From Oceanisphaera pacifica (GTDB lineage: Bacteria > Pseudomonadota > Gammaproteobacteria > Enterobacterales > Aeromonadaceae), in contig NZ_JAGDFX010000015.1 of the NCBI RefSeq assembly GCF_017498065.1, positions 1 to 64,000 on the forward strand: a DNA stretch of 64,000 nucleotides, in the 5' to 3' direction. Under the pieces are notes generated by a model that was not told the DNA's origin, ran no database searches, and saw nothing but the letters and a program-made list of their open reading frames with translations. Below, piece after piece: positions 8,916 through 17,923 of the stretch. Position numbers and translations under genes: made by a program. How positions within the stretch are numbered: position 1 is the stretch's first letter; each line of letters begins with the position of its first letter.

Positions 8916-9746
8916 ATGAAACTGGGTTTTAAAGCATTCACCACCGCCAGTGTACTGGCACTTGCCTTAGCCGGTTGCGGTGAGCAAGCAACAGATACCG
9001 CCGCATCAGAAAAAGCGGAGCCGCTTAAGCCACTGCGCGTAGGGGTTATTTCTGGGGCCGAAGAACAAGTCACAGAAGTGGCAGTTAAGGTGGCAAAAGA
9101 GCAATATAATCTAGATGTTGAACTAGTGGCGTTTAGTGACTATGTGACACCTAACGTGGCATTAAGCGATGGCAGCCTAGATATTAATGCCTTTCAGCAC
9201 CAGCCTTATCTTGATAAGCAAATTGCTGATCGCGGTTATGAGTTAGTACCTGTGGGTAAAACCTTTGTTTATCCTATTGCAGCGTATTCAAAAGAGATTG
9301 CGTCTTTGGATGAGCTAGAAGCGGGCGCTAACGTCGCTGTGCCTAACGATCCAACTAACTTAGGCCGTACTTTGTTGTTGCTAGAGCAGCAAGGTCTTAT
9401 TGAAGTGGACGCAGACGCAGGTTTGGCGGCAACGCCATTGGATATTACCGCTAACCCAAAAGATCTTAAGATTATTGAGTTAGAAGCACCACAGCTGCCG
9501 CGTTCATTAGATGATGTGACTTTTGCGGTGATCAACACCACTTATGCGTCACAAATTGATTTATTACCGGGTCGCGATAGCTTATTTGTAGAAGACAAAG
9601 ACTCACCCTACACCAACTTGATTGTGGCACGTAAAGACAACCAAGATGATGAGCGCATTCAAGACTTTGTAAAGGCGTTTCAAAGTGAAGAAGTCTATGA
9701 AGCGGCCTTAGAGCTATTTAAAGGCGGTGTGGTTAAAGGCTGGTAA
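8916..9746 (+). CDS. metQ: Methionine-binding lipoprotein MetQ
   Basis: This 276-aa NlpA-family lipoprotein has a signal peptide ending in the lipobox LAGC (lipidated Cys21) and a mature domain beginning LRVGVISGAEEQV. The family segment YVTPNVALSDGSLDINAFQH lines the ligand site. AGGAAG precedes the ATG. It is the third gene of the operon, followed by a strong terminator. Confidence 0.96.
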   Translation: MKLGFKAFTTASVLALALAGCGEQATDTAASEKAEPLKPLRVGVISGAEEQVTEVAVKVAKEQYNLDVELVAFSDYVTPNVALSDGSLDINAFQHQPYLDKQIADRGYELVPVGKTFVYPIAAYSKEIASLDELEAGANVAVPNDPTNLGRTLLLLEQQGLIEVDADAGLAATPLDITANPKDLKIIELEAPQLPRSLDDVTFAVINTTYASQIDLLPGRDSLFVEDKDSPYTNLIVARKDNQDDERIQDFVKAFQSEEVYEAALELFKGGVVKGW

Positions 9747-9825
9747 GCCCTTCGGGCAGCCATAAGCGGTCAGTTTAAACAAAAAGACAAACGGCGGCGT
9801 AGGCCAACCAATAACAATATCGATT

Positions 9826-9853
9826 AAGGTCACGGCTTGCCGTGACCTTTTTT
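9826..9853 (+). terminator. Rho-independent terminator after metQ
   Basis: The 11-base arms AAGGTCACGGC (9826-9836) and GCCGTGACCTT (9839-9849) form a perfect stem with a tight loop, followed by a run of T. Confidence 0.92.
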
Positions 9854-9902
9854 ATTGAGGCTGTCATAATTATTCCTGTTTCTCACATTTTAGAGGTCTT
9901 GC

Positions 9903-10409
9903 ATGCAAAAGTGGTATTTAGCGCATTGTCGCCCCCGAGAGGAAGAGCGGGCACTGCAAAACCTGAGCAACCAAAATATAGAAGCCTTTTATCCTTATGC
10001 CGAGGTTAAAAAGCTGTACCGCCGTAAGCTAGTTACCCGTACTGAAGCGTTATTTCCGGGCTATATCTTTATTAAAGCCGATTTAAACGTGACCAGTGCC
10101 AGCACCATAGGCTCAACGCGCGGCGTACGTCATTTAGTTCGCTTTGGTGCGGGCCCCTGTGAAGTACCCACAGAGGTAGTGATAGAGCTGATGCATCATT
10201 GCGATAGCGATGAGCTAAGGGATAAGTTAACGGATCTTCCCCAAAAGGGTGACAGCGTTCGTATAGAAACCGGCCCTTTTGCGGGCCTAGAAGCCATTTA
10301 TCAAGAAGCCGACGGTGAAACTCGTGCCATTTTGCTGCTCACTCTATTGCAAAACGCCACCCCCACCAGCTTTGCCAACGATGAGTTTTCCAGAGTCCCA
10401 AAAACGTAA
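9903..10409 (+). CDS. rfaH: Transcription antitermination factor RfaH
   Basis: This 168-aa NusG paralogue recruits RNA polymerase at ops sites and promotes transcription of long LPS, capsule or surface operons. The N-terminal domain begins MQKWYLAHCRPREEERA and contains ALFPGYIFI and the TRGVRHLVRFG segment matching E. coli RfaH. A KOW-like C-terminal domain follows, with GDSVRIETGPFAGLEAIY. AGAGGT precedes the ATG. No ops element (GGCGGTAG-type) was noticed close by, so its targets lie elsewhere. Confidence 0.93.
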   Translation: MQKWYLAHCRPREEERALQNLSNQNIEAFYPYAEVKKLYRRKLVTRTEALFPGYIFIKADLNVTSASTIGSTRGVRHLVRFGAGPCEVPTEVVIELMHHCDSDELRDKLTDLPQKGDSVRIETGPFAGLEAIYQEADGETRAILLLTLLQNATPTSFANDEFSRVPKT

Positions 10410-10447
10410 AAACACGGCGGCAGCCTGTAAGCTGAACAAAAGGCGCA

Positions 10448-11707
10448 TTACTGGTGCTCTATTACCATCACTTTATGATGTTGTAATGGCTGGTAATGAT
10501 CGTAGCGGCTTGTGTCGGTGAGGCTCTGCCACCATTGTGTGGGAGAAACGCCCAGAGGTAGCTCAACCCCTAAGCTGATTTTAGATTCAAACTTATCTTT
10601 GCTATTACTCAGCAACGCGCTTTTCAATGTCAGCACCTGCCAAGGAGAATAATTAAGTGACCATTGGCGGGACAGGGGAGCTTTGTATTTATCGCCACTG
10701 CCATATAAATCAAGTTGACTGCCCTGCCATTGATAATATTCTCCTGAAATACTTAAGCCCGGCACCCACCCCAAACGCCCTTCACCAAATAATAATTGCC
10801 CAGCCGCTGGGCGCTCTTGTCGTCCGGCTTGTTGCTGCCAGTCAGATAATGGCTGGTATTGCCCTGCTCCTAGCGTCCAATCTGGATGCTCTAGAAATAA
10901 CAATAAACCACCTCTTTGGTGATCTTGGCCGGCTTGATAATCCAGAATAGGTTCAACATGGCCGCTAATTCTGTGCGTTAACGGCTGCTCAAAGTGTAGG
11001 CCGGCTTGATAGGTTAACCGATCATCTCGATAATCTACCCCCAACTCACCTTGCCAGTTCCGCCGCACAGGAAGTGCTAGACGACTGCGTAATTGAGGGT
11101 CTTTATCAAATAATGGCAGTTGATAATCCCAGCTCCAAGATTCTGGGCTTAGCCATAACAAAGAGCTTAGCTGACGAGAGCCAAACGACAGCGTGCTGTC
11201 TGCAATATGACTACTTTGCTGCTCCACAAACTTATCTATGTTGTTGAGTGCTGCTGCTTTAGCCGCAGAGGCTAAGGTGAATAATACTTTATCGGCCTTG
11301 GGGGCTGACGTCGGATCGGGGCGACCTAATTGTGGCAAAGCAGAGGCTTGGGGCTGAGACTGAGCCCGACTTGGAGCCGTCTTGGTTGTCGCCTTGGTTA
11401 TAGCCTTTGTTATCACGGGGGGAGTGGCTGGTTGCACTTGAGTCAGTTGCTGAGGGCTAGCTACATCGGCATGGTTTGGCACCCACACCCAGTCACCGGC
11501 GGCTAACGGCACCAAAAAACGCTGAGGGTTAAAATCATGGCGCAGCTCACGCTCACTTAAGCCATAATGCTCGGCCAATAAGCGCCATGTCTCGCCCTCT
11601 TTCACCTGATGCATGGCGACTAAAGGCATAGCCGCCCACGCGCTCGACGCGAGCAAGCCAATACTCAATATTTGTAATAAGAGAAATAAGCCTAAGCTGC
11701 TGGTCAT
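10448..11707 (-). CDS. LysM and inverse-autotransporter beta-barrel outer-membrane protein, no passenger (YchO-like)
   Basis: This protein of 419 aa has a signal peptide ending SSAWA-AM. A LysM-like segment follows (HQVKEGETWRLLAEHYGLSERELRHDFN, about residues 33-75). A Pro/Thr/Ala-rich linker (about 80-140) precedes a C-terminal region of alternating strands that ends ISLGVELPLGVSPTQWWQSL. That layout matches the intimin/invasin inverse autotransporter barrel, except that the protein stops where a passenger would begin. It is therefore closest to passenger-less proteins such as YchO. Family assignment is by recognition of pattern, not alignment. It converges on rfaH. Confidence 0.7.
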   Translation of the reverse strand: MTSSLGLFLLLQILSIGLLASSAWAAMPLVAMHQVKEGETWRLLAEHYGLSERELRHDFNPQRFLVPLAAGDWVWVPNHADVASPQQLTQVQPATPPVITKAITKATTKTAPSRAQSQPQASALPQLGRPDPTSAPKADKVLFTLASAAKAAALNNIDKFVEQQSSHIADSTLSFGSRQLSSLLWLSPESWSWDYQLPLFDKDPQLRSRLALPVRRNWQGELGVDYRDDRLTYQAGLHFEQPLTHRISGHVEPILDYQAGQDHQRGGLLLFLEHPDWTLGAGQYQPLSDWQQQAGRQERPAAGQLLFGEGRLGWVPGLSISGEYYQWQGSQLDLYGSGDKYKAPLSRQWSLNYSPWQVLTLKSALLSNSKDKFESKISLGVELPLGVSPTQWWQSLTDTSRYDHYQPLQHHKVMVIEHQ

Positions 11708-11794
11708 ATTTAAGGTTGTCAGTCCTTATGCAGAGTAAAGAGAAAACATGGGAAGCCATACGCTGTATGCCCTAGGGTCAATGGCAGCTGATAG

Positions 11795-12094
11795 CCTGCC
11801 ACTTCATCACATCTTTTTGTTGATGTTTGGGTAAAAGTCAGCCAGAGCGCACTGCTCCGCTCGACTCGCCGCTGGGCTAGCCACCTTTGCTGGGTAATGG
11901 CTGCAAATATTCACAGGATATTTGGTCCATCACCCAGCAAAGGTACACGGCAGCAAGCTGCCCCATACGGGCTCCGCCGCGCCATCTGACCGCCAAGGAT
12001 GGCGGAAATGCAGAAATGGCAGGAGCATTTTTCTGCCCTGGCGCGGAGGGTCGACGGAGCAGACACCCTCTGCCTTCCCATTAGCACCGAGTTG
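11795..12094 (+). repeat. Dispersed multi-hairpin repeat, family 1, long copy
   Basis: A 300-base element is repeated in inverted orientation at 45730-45980. It folds as a branched structure. The closing stem pairs 11852-11865 with 12050-12062. One arm pairs ACCTTTGCTGGGT (11883-11895) with 11932-11944. A short hairpin is GGCAGC-AA-GCTGCC. The last arm is GCGCC/GGCGC. In this copy the last arm carries about 50 extra bases (11984-12037) that form two more hairpins (CCGCC/GGCGG and GCAGAAA/TTTCTGC). It contains no credible gene. With the next repeat it fills most of the 11708-12320 gap. Confidence 0.85.
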
Positions 12095-12124
12095 ACTATT
12101 ACTGCAAACAGCCGGCACCAAAAC

Positions 12125-12245
12125 ATGAAGAAGAGACGGGAGGCATTGTCGTAGCCAACCGTCAAATGCCAGGGACGGCATTTGACGAGCGCCGCAGGGA
12201 TGCGGATTAAGCGAGTTGGCGCAGGCAAGCCTGCTGGCTCTTCAT
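12125..12245. repeat. Dispersed multi-hairpin repeat, family 3, copy 1
   Basis: ATGAAGA at the left end pairs with TCTTCAT at the right. Inside are hairpins GTCAAATGCC/GGCATTTGAC, CCGCA/TGCGG and GCAGGC/GCCTGC, and an AGCCAAC/GTTGGC stem. The core AAATGCCA-GGACGGCATTT and the following CGAGC recur at 19770-19790 in the same order. It lies just downstream of dgt's 3' end. Confidence 0.7.
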
Positions 12246-12320
12246 ACACTATGGCACTTTACACATTTGTGACTAAGTGACAGGCTGATAGCATACGGCT
12301 TATAGCGGCCTTTCACATAT

Positions 12321-13688
12321 TTATCCCTGAAAACCGCATAATAAACGATATTCTTCTAATATATAGGTGTCAGTCATGCCGCTCACAAAATCGAGTAATA
12401 AGCGCACTCTAAAGTACCACTCTCGCTCTGTAGCGTCTTCAAATAAGGCAGTCTGACGACTATCTCGCTGATAAGCGGCTAAATGACGGGGCGGCAACCT
12501 GTGGTATAAACGGCGCAATACTAAGCTTTCCGCATCTTGGCGGCTGTCTAACCGAGCAAACTCCTGCGCGGGCAAGGCTAACAAGGGGGCAAAGGCTTCC
12601 AATACTCCTTTTAGTGCAGCAAACCCCGACAGCTCTAGGGCCTCAACTTCACGGCGATTAAACACCTGACGGCGCGCAAAATCTTTAAGCCATTGCAGCG
12701 CTTGGGCAGGTGCCTGCTCAACCGCCAGTAAGGGTTCATTATGCTGACCGGCTAAAATAGCCTGATGATGCGCTAAATACTGCTGACTCACCAGCCGCTG
12801 TAAGTCATCATTAAGCTGCTGTCGAAAACGGCTAAAAAAGTCAGGATCCCCTACCTTAGCTTGCTGCCAGCAAGTTTTAAGGTAGTCATTCCCTTCCCCT
12901 AATACCGCAAGCTCCAGCTCTGCAAGACTGAGTACGCCACGATCAATCGCATCTTCTAAGTCAGCAACGCCATAGGCCATATCGTCAGCGGCTTCCATTA
13001 AAAAAGTGAGGGGGTAACGGCCGCGTACCGTGGTAGGAAACAGCGCTCTCATCTGTTGAATAAGGGGACGTTCGCTAAAATAATGGCCAGGTTTTTGTTG
13101 CCAAGGCGCCTGACTTTGTCGTTGGTAGGCGCCACGCACGTATTTTTGTAATGCCGCAAGCTGGCTTAGGGTAAGATTTAACCCCTGCAAGCTATGTAAT
13201 AATCGCAGGCTTTGAGCATTACCTTCAAACTGCTGCAAGTCGGTAATCAACATAGGCCACTGGCGTGAACCTTTACCGACCGCCTGCTTAAATAAACGGG
13301 GCAATCGCGTGCGTAGCCAGTCAATCATGACCGCTTCACCAAAATGACCAAAAGGCGGGTTCCCCACATCATGCAATAGGCAAGACATTTCAACTAGGCT
13401 GACAAAAGCTTGCTGATCGACATCAAAGCCTTGCTCTTCTCTCAACTCAGTTAACACCATTAGCGCTAGCTGACGACCAATTTCTTTTACTTCTAATGAG
13501 TGCGTTAACCGGCTGCGTACCGAGGCTTTAACATCAAGTGGAAATACCTGCGTTTTTTGTTGTAAGCGCCGCACCGGTGAGCACTGTACAATACGATTAC
13601 GATCCACTTCTATGGCACTTAGTTCCGTCTCAATCTTGTTCGGCGTACTTAGACGATCACTGACAATAAAGTGCTGATAATCACTCAT
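12321..13688 (-). CDS. dgt: dGTP triphosphohydrolase (dGTPase)
   Basis: This HD-domain enzyme hydrolyses dGTP to deoxyguanosine and triphosphate. At 455 aa it is somewhat shorter than E. coli Dgt (505). The substrate/HD residues are visible: RSRLTHSLEV (first His), SCLLHDVGNPPFGHFGE (HD pair) and AADDMAYGVADLEDAID (last Asp). The ATG at 13688 overlaps the arcB stop as ATGA, so it is preferred over a TTG at 13706. In E. coli dgt lies beside mtnN; here arcB separates them. Confidence 0.92.
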   Translation of the reverse strand: MSDYQHFIVSDRLSTPNKIETELSAIEVDRNRIVQCSPVRRLQQKTQVFPLDVKASVRSRLTHSLEVKEIGRQLALMVLTELREEQGFDVDQQAFVSLVEMSCLLHDVGNPPFGHFGEAVMIDWLRTRLPRLFKQAVGKGSRQWPMLITDLQQFEGNAQSLRLLHSLQGLNLTLSQLAALQKYVRGAYQRQSQAPWQQKPGHYFSERPLIQQMRALFPTTVRGRYPLTFLMEAADDMAYGVADLEDAIDRGVLSLAELELAVLGEGNDYLKTCWQQAKVGDPDFFSRFRQQLNDDLQRLVSQQYLAHHQAILAGQHNEPLLAVEQAPAQALQWLKDFARRQVFNRREVEALELSGFAALKGVLEAFAPLLALPAQEFARLDSRQDAESLVLRRLYHRLPPRHLAAYQRDSRQTALFEDATEREWYFRVRLLLDFVSGMTDTYILEEYRLLCGFQG

Positions 13689-16081
13689 ACTCTGCTCTCT
13701 AACCAACGCCGTAGCACGGCTAAGTCATGAGGTAGATACTCATTAAGTGTCACCACCCAGCCCTCTAACTGCAGCCACCAGTCGGCAATATCAGGGCTTT
13801 GAATCTGTTGCGCTAGCTGTTGCGCTCGCTTTAAGCCGACCGATCCTGCAGCACCTTTAATTTTATGCGCTTCTTCAACAATGCGGCTTTGTTCTTTATC
13901 GGCCACAAAGCCGTTTAATCGCGTCAAATAATCGCCGGCCATGTTATCGAGCATATCAACACTTGAGAGCAAAATAGCTGCGCCTACGGTATCTACATAG
14001 TCAGTTAAAAAGACCGTATCTAATATTATCTCTTCATCTGTTTGCACGGTTGCAGGAGCCTCTGTCTCAGCAGTGCGCTTAGTCTTGAGTGCAAGGTTAG
14101 TCTCTGGGTCAACCGTGAGGGTGCGACGGGCTTGTTTAAGCGGCCTGTGTGTAAAAAAGCGAGCCAATACGCCTTTTATCGCTTTAGAAGACAAGGGCTT
14201 ACTAATCGCATCGTCCATACCTTTAGCTAGGTATGCTTGCTTATCGCTGATCAGATTTGCGGTCAGAGCGACCAAAGGCGGCAGTTGTTTCGCTTTTTCT
14301 TTGGCTTCTTGGCGCAAATGGGCAGCGATATCAAAGCCGGTCATATCTGGTAACTGAATATCAAGAAAGACGAGATCAAAGTCCACCTGAGCCAATAGCG
14401 CCAAGGCTTCTTTGCCATCACGTGCAACCGCCACCTTATGACCTAGCTTCTCTAATAAGGCACAGGCCACAGTGACATTTAACTCTACATCTTCTACTAG
14501 CAAGATAGATAAAGTCGGTAAATGAGCAACGACAGGATCTTCCACTGGCGCTGTAGCACGCAGTGCATTAATAGTGACACTGAAGCACGCGCCTTCATTG
14601 GGTTCACTGTCTAATTCAATGGTGCCGTGCATTGCGTCTACTAATTGCTTTGATACCGCAAGTCCAATGCCGGTTCCGGTGGCGTATTTATTACCCTCCA
14701 CCTGAAAGTAGAGTGAGAAAATGTCTTTTTGTAGATGCTGAGGAATACCAATGCCGGTATCTTCAATATCAAACCTGAGTGTGACTTCCCCTGGGGATAG
14801 CTCATCGGCCATGCAACGAATGGTGACGCCACCAGCGTCGGTAAATTTCACCGCATTGCCCACTAGGTTCCAAAGTACTTGGCGCAAACGGGTGCCATCA
14901 GCCAAGATCCAGTCGGGAATATCACCGTCGCGATCAAAATGTAGATAGAGGCCTTTTTGTTCAGCTTGTAATCGGGTTAAAGTTTCTAAGTCATCTAAAA
15001 ATCCCGGAAAGTCCATGGGTTCTGGGGCCAGTTCTAACCGGCTGCGATCTAACTTATCAAGGTCGATAATATCGTTAAAAATATTGCCTAAGGTCACGGC
15101 ACTAAAATGAATGGTTTTTATATGCTGCTGCTGATCTTTATCAAGCCGAGTCGCTAATAAAATACGACTTAAGCCCACAATACCATTTAAGGGAGTGCGC
15201 AACTCATGGCTAATGGTTGAGATAAAAGTGGTTTTATCGCGACTGGCTTTTTCTAACTCTTCTTGGTAGCGCTTACGCTCTGTAATATCTCGGCCAAAAC
15301 CGAGCAAGCCTAAACGCTGGCCGCTGCGATCAAAAAATGGCACTTTACGCAGTTCAAAGCAGGCATCGCGCCCATCAGGATATTGCAACCATTGCTCATA
15401 AGTCTGGCTTTCGTTACGACCAAACACCTCTTTATCGGTTTCTACTACTTTTTCTGCCACATCAGCAGAATAAACATCAAAAGGCGTTAAACCAATTAAC
15501 TCACTCTCTTGTTTCCCCAGTAGCTTTTCCATGGCGCGATTACAGCCAGAAAACTCTTCTCGCTCGTTACGGTAATACACTAAGTCAGGCGAGGTATCGA
15601 TAAAGGATCGCAATAGTGCCATGCGCTCTTGTGACTCCATTTGCGCTTTTTCGCGCTGGTATACTTCCGCCTCTAAATCTTCAATTGCCTGCTGGCGTGC
15701 GGTTTCCGCTTTGTGCGTTTCTTCTATTTGGCAATTCAGCTGTTCTATTTTTTCTTGTAGCTCGTTATTAAGATCCAGATCGCGCTCGCGCATTTGTTGT
15801 AATCGCTGCACTAAGCGACTTAAACGTTGCCGTGAGTCTTCTAGCTGATCCACCACTACCGATAAAAAATACACCGCCCAAGGGGTGACTAATAAGCCAA
15901 AAAAAACTGAACGCACCATATCAACGAGTTCAAAGGTGCCGCGCAAAAATAGCGTCACGCCCACCTGAATAAAAATAGCCAGTAGGATAATGCAGGCCGC
16001 AAGTAACATACTAAAACGTACTATGCCCAACTTAGTCATTAAGTCGACATAATACTGGGCCCAAGTTTTGATGGGTTTCAT
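13685..16081 (-). CDS. arcB: Aerobic respiration control sensor kinase ArcB (tripartite hybrid kinase)
   Basis: This inner-membrane quinone-sensing kinase of the ArcAB system has 798 aa (E. coli 778). Two membrane segments lie at about 22-45 and 57-78. They are followed by a coiled coil (80-155), PAS (155-270), HisKA with His292 in STISHELRTPLNG, HATPase (N-box NLVGNAVKF, GTGIGL), receiver with Asp574 (VFLDIQLPDM) and HPt with His739 (AHKIKGAAGS). Cys180 and Cys241, the redox cysteines of E. coli ArcB, are conserved at the same positions. It is translationally coupled to dgt downstream, an unusual partner. Confidence 0.95.
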   Translation of the reverse strand: MKPIKTWAQYYVDLMTKLGIVRFSMLLAACIILLAIFIQVGVTLFLRGTFELVDMVRSVFFGLLVTPWAVYFLSVVVDQLEDSRQRLSRLVQRLQQMRERDLDLNNELQEKIEQLNCQIEETHKAETARQQAIEDLEAEVYQREKAQMESQERMALLRSFIDTSPDLVYYRNEREEFSGCNRAMEKLLGKQESELIGLTPFDVYSADVAEKVVETDKEVFGRNESQTYEQWLQYPDGRDACFELRKVPFFDRSGQRLGLLGFGRDITERKRYQEELEKASRDKTTFISTISHELRTPLNGIVGLSRILLATRLDKDQQQHIKTIHFSAVTLGNIFNDIIDLDKLDRSRLELAPEPMDFPGFLDDLETLTRLQAEQKGLYLHFDRDGDIPDWILADGTRLRQVLWNLVGNAVKFTDAGGVTIRCMADELSPGEVTLRFDIEDTGIGIPQHLQKDIFSLYFQVEGNKYATGTGIGLAVSKQLVDAMHGTIELDSEPNEGACFSVTINALRATAPVEDPVVAHLPTLSILLVEDVELNVTVACALLEKLGHKVAVARDGKEALALLAQVDFDLVFLDIQLPDMTGFDIAAHLRQEAKEKAKQLPPLVALTANLISDKQAYLAKGMDDAISKPLSSKAIKGVLARFFTHRPLKQARRTLTVDPETNLALKTKRTAETEAPATVQTDEEIILDTVFLTDYVDTVGAAILLSSVDMLDNMAGDYLTRLNGFVADKEQSRIVEEAHKIKGAAGSVGLKRAQQLAQQIQSPDIADWWLQLEGWVVTLNEYLPHDLAVLRRWLESRV

Positions 16082-16222
16082 GTCTTTTTCCGTCCATTAG
16101 ATAGAAGAAACAGCATACCGATTTCGCGCTTTGAAAACCAAGGTTTAGCGCATAAGAACCACATAATCCGCGTCATCAGCAAGCATACAAAAGAGCAATA
16201 CGGTTACATATAAAGCCAATAA

Positions 16223-16250
16223 TCAATGATCGGCCTTTAGATACTATAAT
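16223..16250 (+). promoter_or_regulatory. Probable mtnN-cbiB-btuF promoter
   Basis: A perfect -10 TATAAT (16245-16250) lies 40 bases before the mtnN start. The best -35 match 16 bases further up is weak (TCAATG). Confidence 0.4.
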
Positions 16251-16289
16251 GATAAACTAGCTTTAATTTTCATCAGCAGAGTATTTATT

Positions 16290-16988
16290 ATGACTATCGG
16301 TATTATTGGTGCCATGGAGCAAGAAGTGGCCGTGCTTCGCGAGCAGCTTATCAACCCCCAAACGATTACCGTGGCAGGATGTGAATTCTATCAGGGTACG
16401 CTAGCTGGCAAAAAGGTGGTTATTACTCGCTCTGGTATTGGTAAAGTAGCCGTCAGTATTGCAACTACCCTGCTGTTAGAGCGTTTCTCACCCAGCGCCG
16501 TGATTAATACTGGCTCTGCCGGTGGCTTTGACCCTGAGCTAAGCGTTGGCGATGTGGTTATTTCTAGTGAAGTACGTTTTCATGATGTAGATGTCACCGC
16601 ATTTGGGTACGAAATAGGGCAAATGGCGCAGCAGCCTGCTGCCTTTGTCGCCGATACTCAACTTATTACGCTAGCGCAAGACTGCCTAGCTGAGCAAAAT
16701 GAGATTAACTCTGCCGTCGGCCTTATTTGTACTGGCGATCAGTTTATGCACAGAGACGATCAACTGCAAAAAGCCATCACTCAGTTCCCCACCATGAAAG
16801 CCTGTGAAATGGAGGCTGGCGCTGTTGGCCAGGTATGTCATCAGTTTCAGGTGCCGTTTGTGGTAGTACGTGCTTTGTCTGATATTGCCGGCAAAGAACA
16901 GGTCGAATCGTTTGAAGCTTTCTTAGAAGTAGCAGCACAGCACTCTAGCGCCATGGTATTAGCCATGATTGCACGTATGCCTAATTAA
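16290..16988 (+). CDS. mtnN: 5'-methylthioadenosine/S-adenosylhomocysteine nucleosidase
   Basis: This cytoplasmic enzyme of 232 aa (E. coli 232) cleaves MTA, SAH and 5'-deoxyadenosine. It belongs to the activated methyl cycle and AI-2 production. The start [25 protein letters not shown], the substrate segment [13 protein letters not shown] with its catalytic Glu, and RALSDIA with the catalytic Asp are all present. cbiB starts two bases after the stop. Confidence 0.96.
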   Translation: MTIGIIGAMEQEVAVLREQLINPQTITVAGCEFYQGTLAGKKVVITRSGIGKVAVSIATTLLLERFSPSAVINTGSAGGFDPELSVGDVVISSEVRFHDVDVTAFGYEIGQMAQQPAAFVADTQLITLAQDCLAEQNEINSAVGLICTGDQFMHRDDQLQKAITQFPTMKACEMEAGAVGQVCHQFQVPFVVVRALSDIAGKEQVESFEAFLEVAAQHSSAMVLAMIARMPN

Positions 16989-16990
16989 CC

Positions 16991-17923
16991 ATGACCGATT
17001 ACTTATCGCTGCTAGAACAGCCCGTCCCCTTACTGACCATAGCGATTGTTCTTAGCTTGTTGCTGCCCGCCACACGCATGCAGCAATGGTTAACGCAAAG
17101 CTTGCAGACCTTAGGCCTGCGCCTTAATGGCGCGCGTTACAGCGCCCGTTATCTGAAGGTAGCAGGAGGAGCCGTTTTACTGTGTTTGTTGTTGCCTTTA
17201 GTGGCAACCTACTGGGCACTATCGGTCTTGGCTCCCTCACCCAGTTTGCTTGAGCCACTCTTGTTGTGGTGCTGTTTAGATTTAGGAAGACTGAGCCGCA
17301 CCTTGCCTAGCTGCTTACAACCCCATGAACGACAAAAAGAAATGGCGCGGTTGGCCTTAGCTCCTTTGTGCTTACGCCAAACCGATCCCTTATCGCCTCT
17401 AGGCTTGTATAAAGCCATGGCAGAAATGACCACCTTGCGTTTAGCCGCCGATGCGGCCTTATTGTGCTGGTATGTATGGGGCGGAGTGTACGCCGCCTTA
17501 ATATTTGCCTTATTACGTTATGGTGCACAAGCCTGGCCTTTTAAAATAGAGCAGTGGCGTGCCTTTGGCACTGTTGCCTCATGGCTATATCGCGCTATGG
17601 CGTGGCTACCGTTTCAGCTATTGGCATTAACCTTATTGATTTATCCTGGCTCAATGCGCGCCATAAAGGCTTGGCCACAAGGTAAACTTTGGGCCTACCC
17701 CGCCAGTGGCCGCCTATTAGCAGTTGCCGCAGCGGGTATGAACATAGGGCTAGGTGGACCAAGACGCTATACAGATGCCACCACTTACTACCCTAAGCTT
17801 GGCACTAAAAACTACCTCAATGGTAGCGCTACCCGCGCACTGTTCATACGCATTATAATGGCTTTGTTATTTTGGCTGTCATTAGGCTGGGCTTTTACTT
17901 TAGTGATGCTATTCAATGTTTAA
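16991..17923 (+). CDS. cbiB: CobD/CbiB-family cobalamin biosynthesis membrane protein
   Basis: This 310-aa integral membrane protein has several hydrophobic stretches. It contains family segments MARLALAPLCLRQTDPLSPLGLYKA and an RRYTDATTYYPKLG-like loop near the C-terminus. CbiB attaches aminopropanol (phosphate) to cobyric acid. A variant without the rest of the pathway is common between mtnN and btuF in Vibrio/Shewanella-type genomes, where it probably serves cobinamide salvage. It overlaps btuF by 8 bases. Divergence from classical CbiB means the exact reaction is inferred. Confidence 0.75.
   Translation: MTDYLSLLEQPVPLLTIAIVLSLLLPATRMQQWLTQSLQTLGLRLNGARYSARYLKVAGGAVLLCLLLPLVATYWALSVLAPSPSLLEPLLLWCCLDLGRLSRTLPSCLQPHERQKEMARLALAPLCLRQTDPLSPLGLYKAMAEMTTLRLAADAALLCWYVWGGVYAALIFALLRYGAQAWPFKIEQWRAFGTVASWLYRAMAWLPFQLLALTLLIYPGSMRAIKAWPQGKLWAYPASGRLLAVAAAGMNIGLGGPRRYTDATTYYPKLGTKNYLNGSATRALFIRIIMALLFWLSLGWAFTLVMLFNV

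Noticed and set aside
9746-9756. GCCC-TTC-GGGC hairpin at the metQ stop as terminator
   Set aside because: The stem has four pairs and no T run follows. The strong terminator lies 70 bases further on.
11795-12245. CRISPR array or integron attC cluster as explanation for the repeats
   Set aside because: There are no regular direct repeats with spacers and no cas or integrase genes. The elements are branched palindromes rather than attC sites.
11887-12249. Several overlapping reading frames of 65-112 codons
   Set aside because: They cover the palindromic repeats, occur on both strands and match no family. The GC-rich hairpins create open frames by chance.
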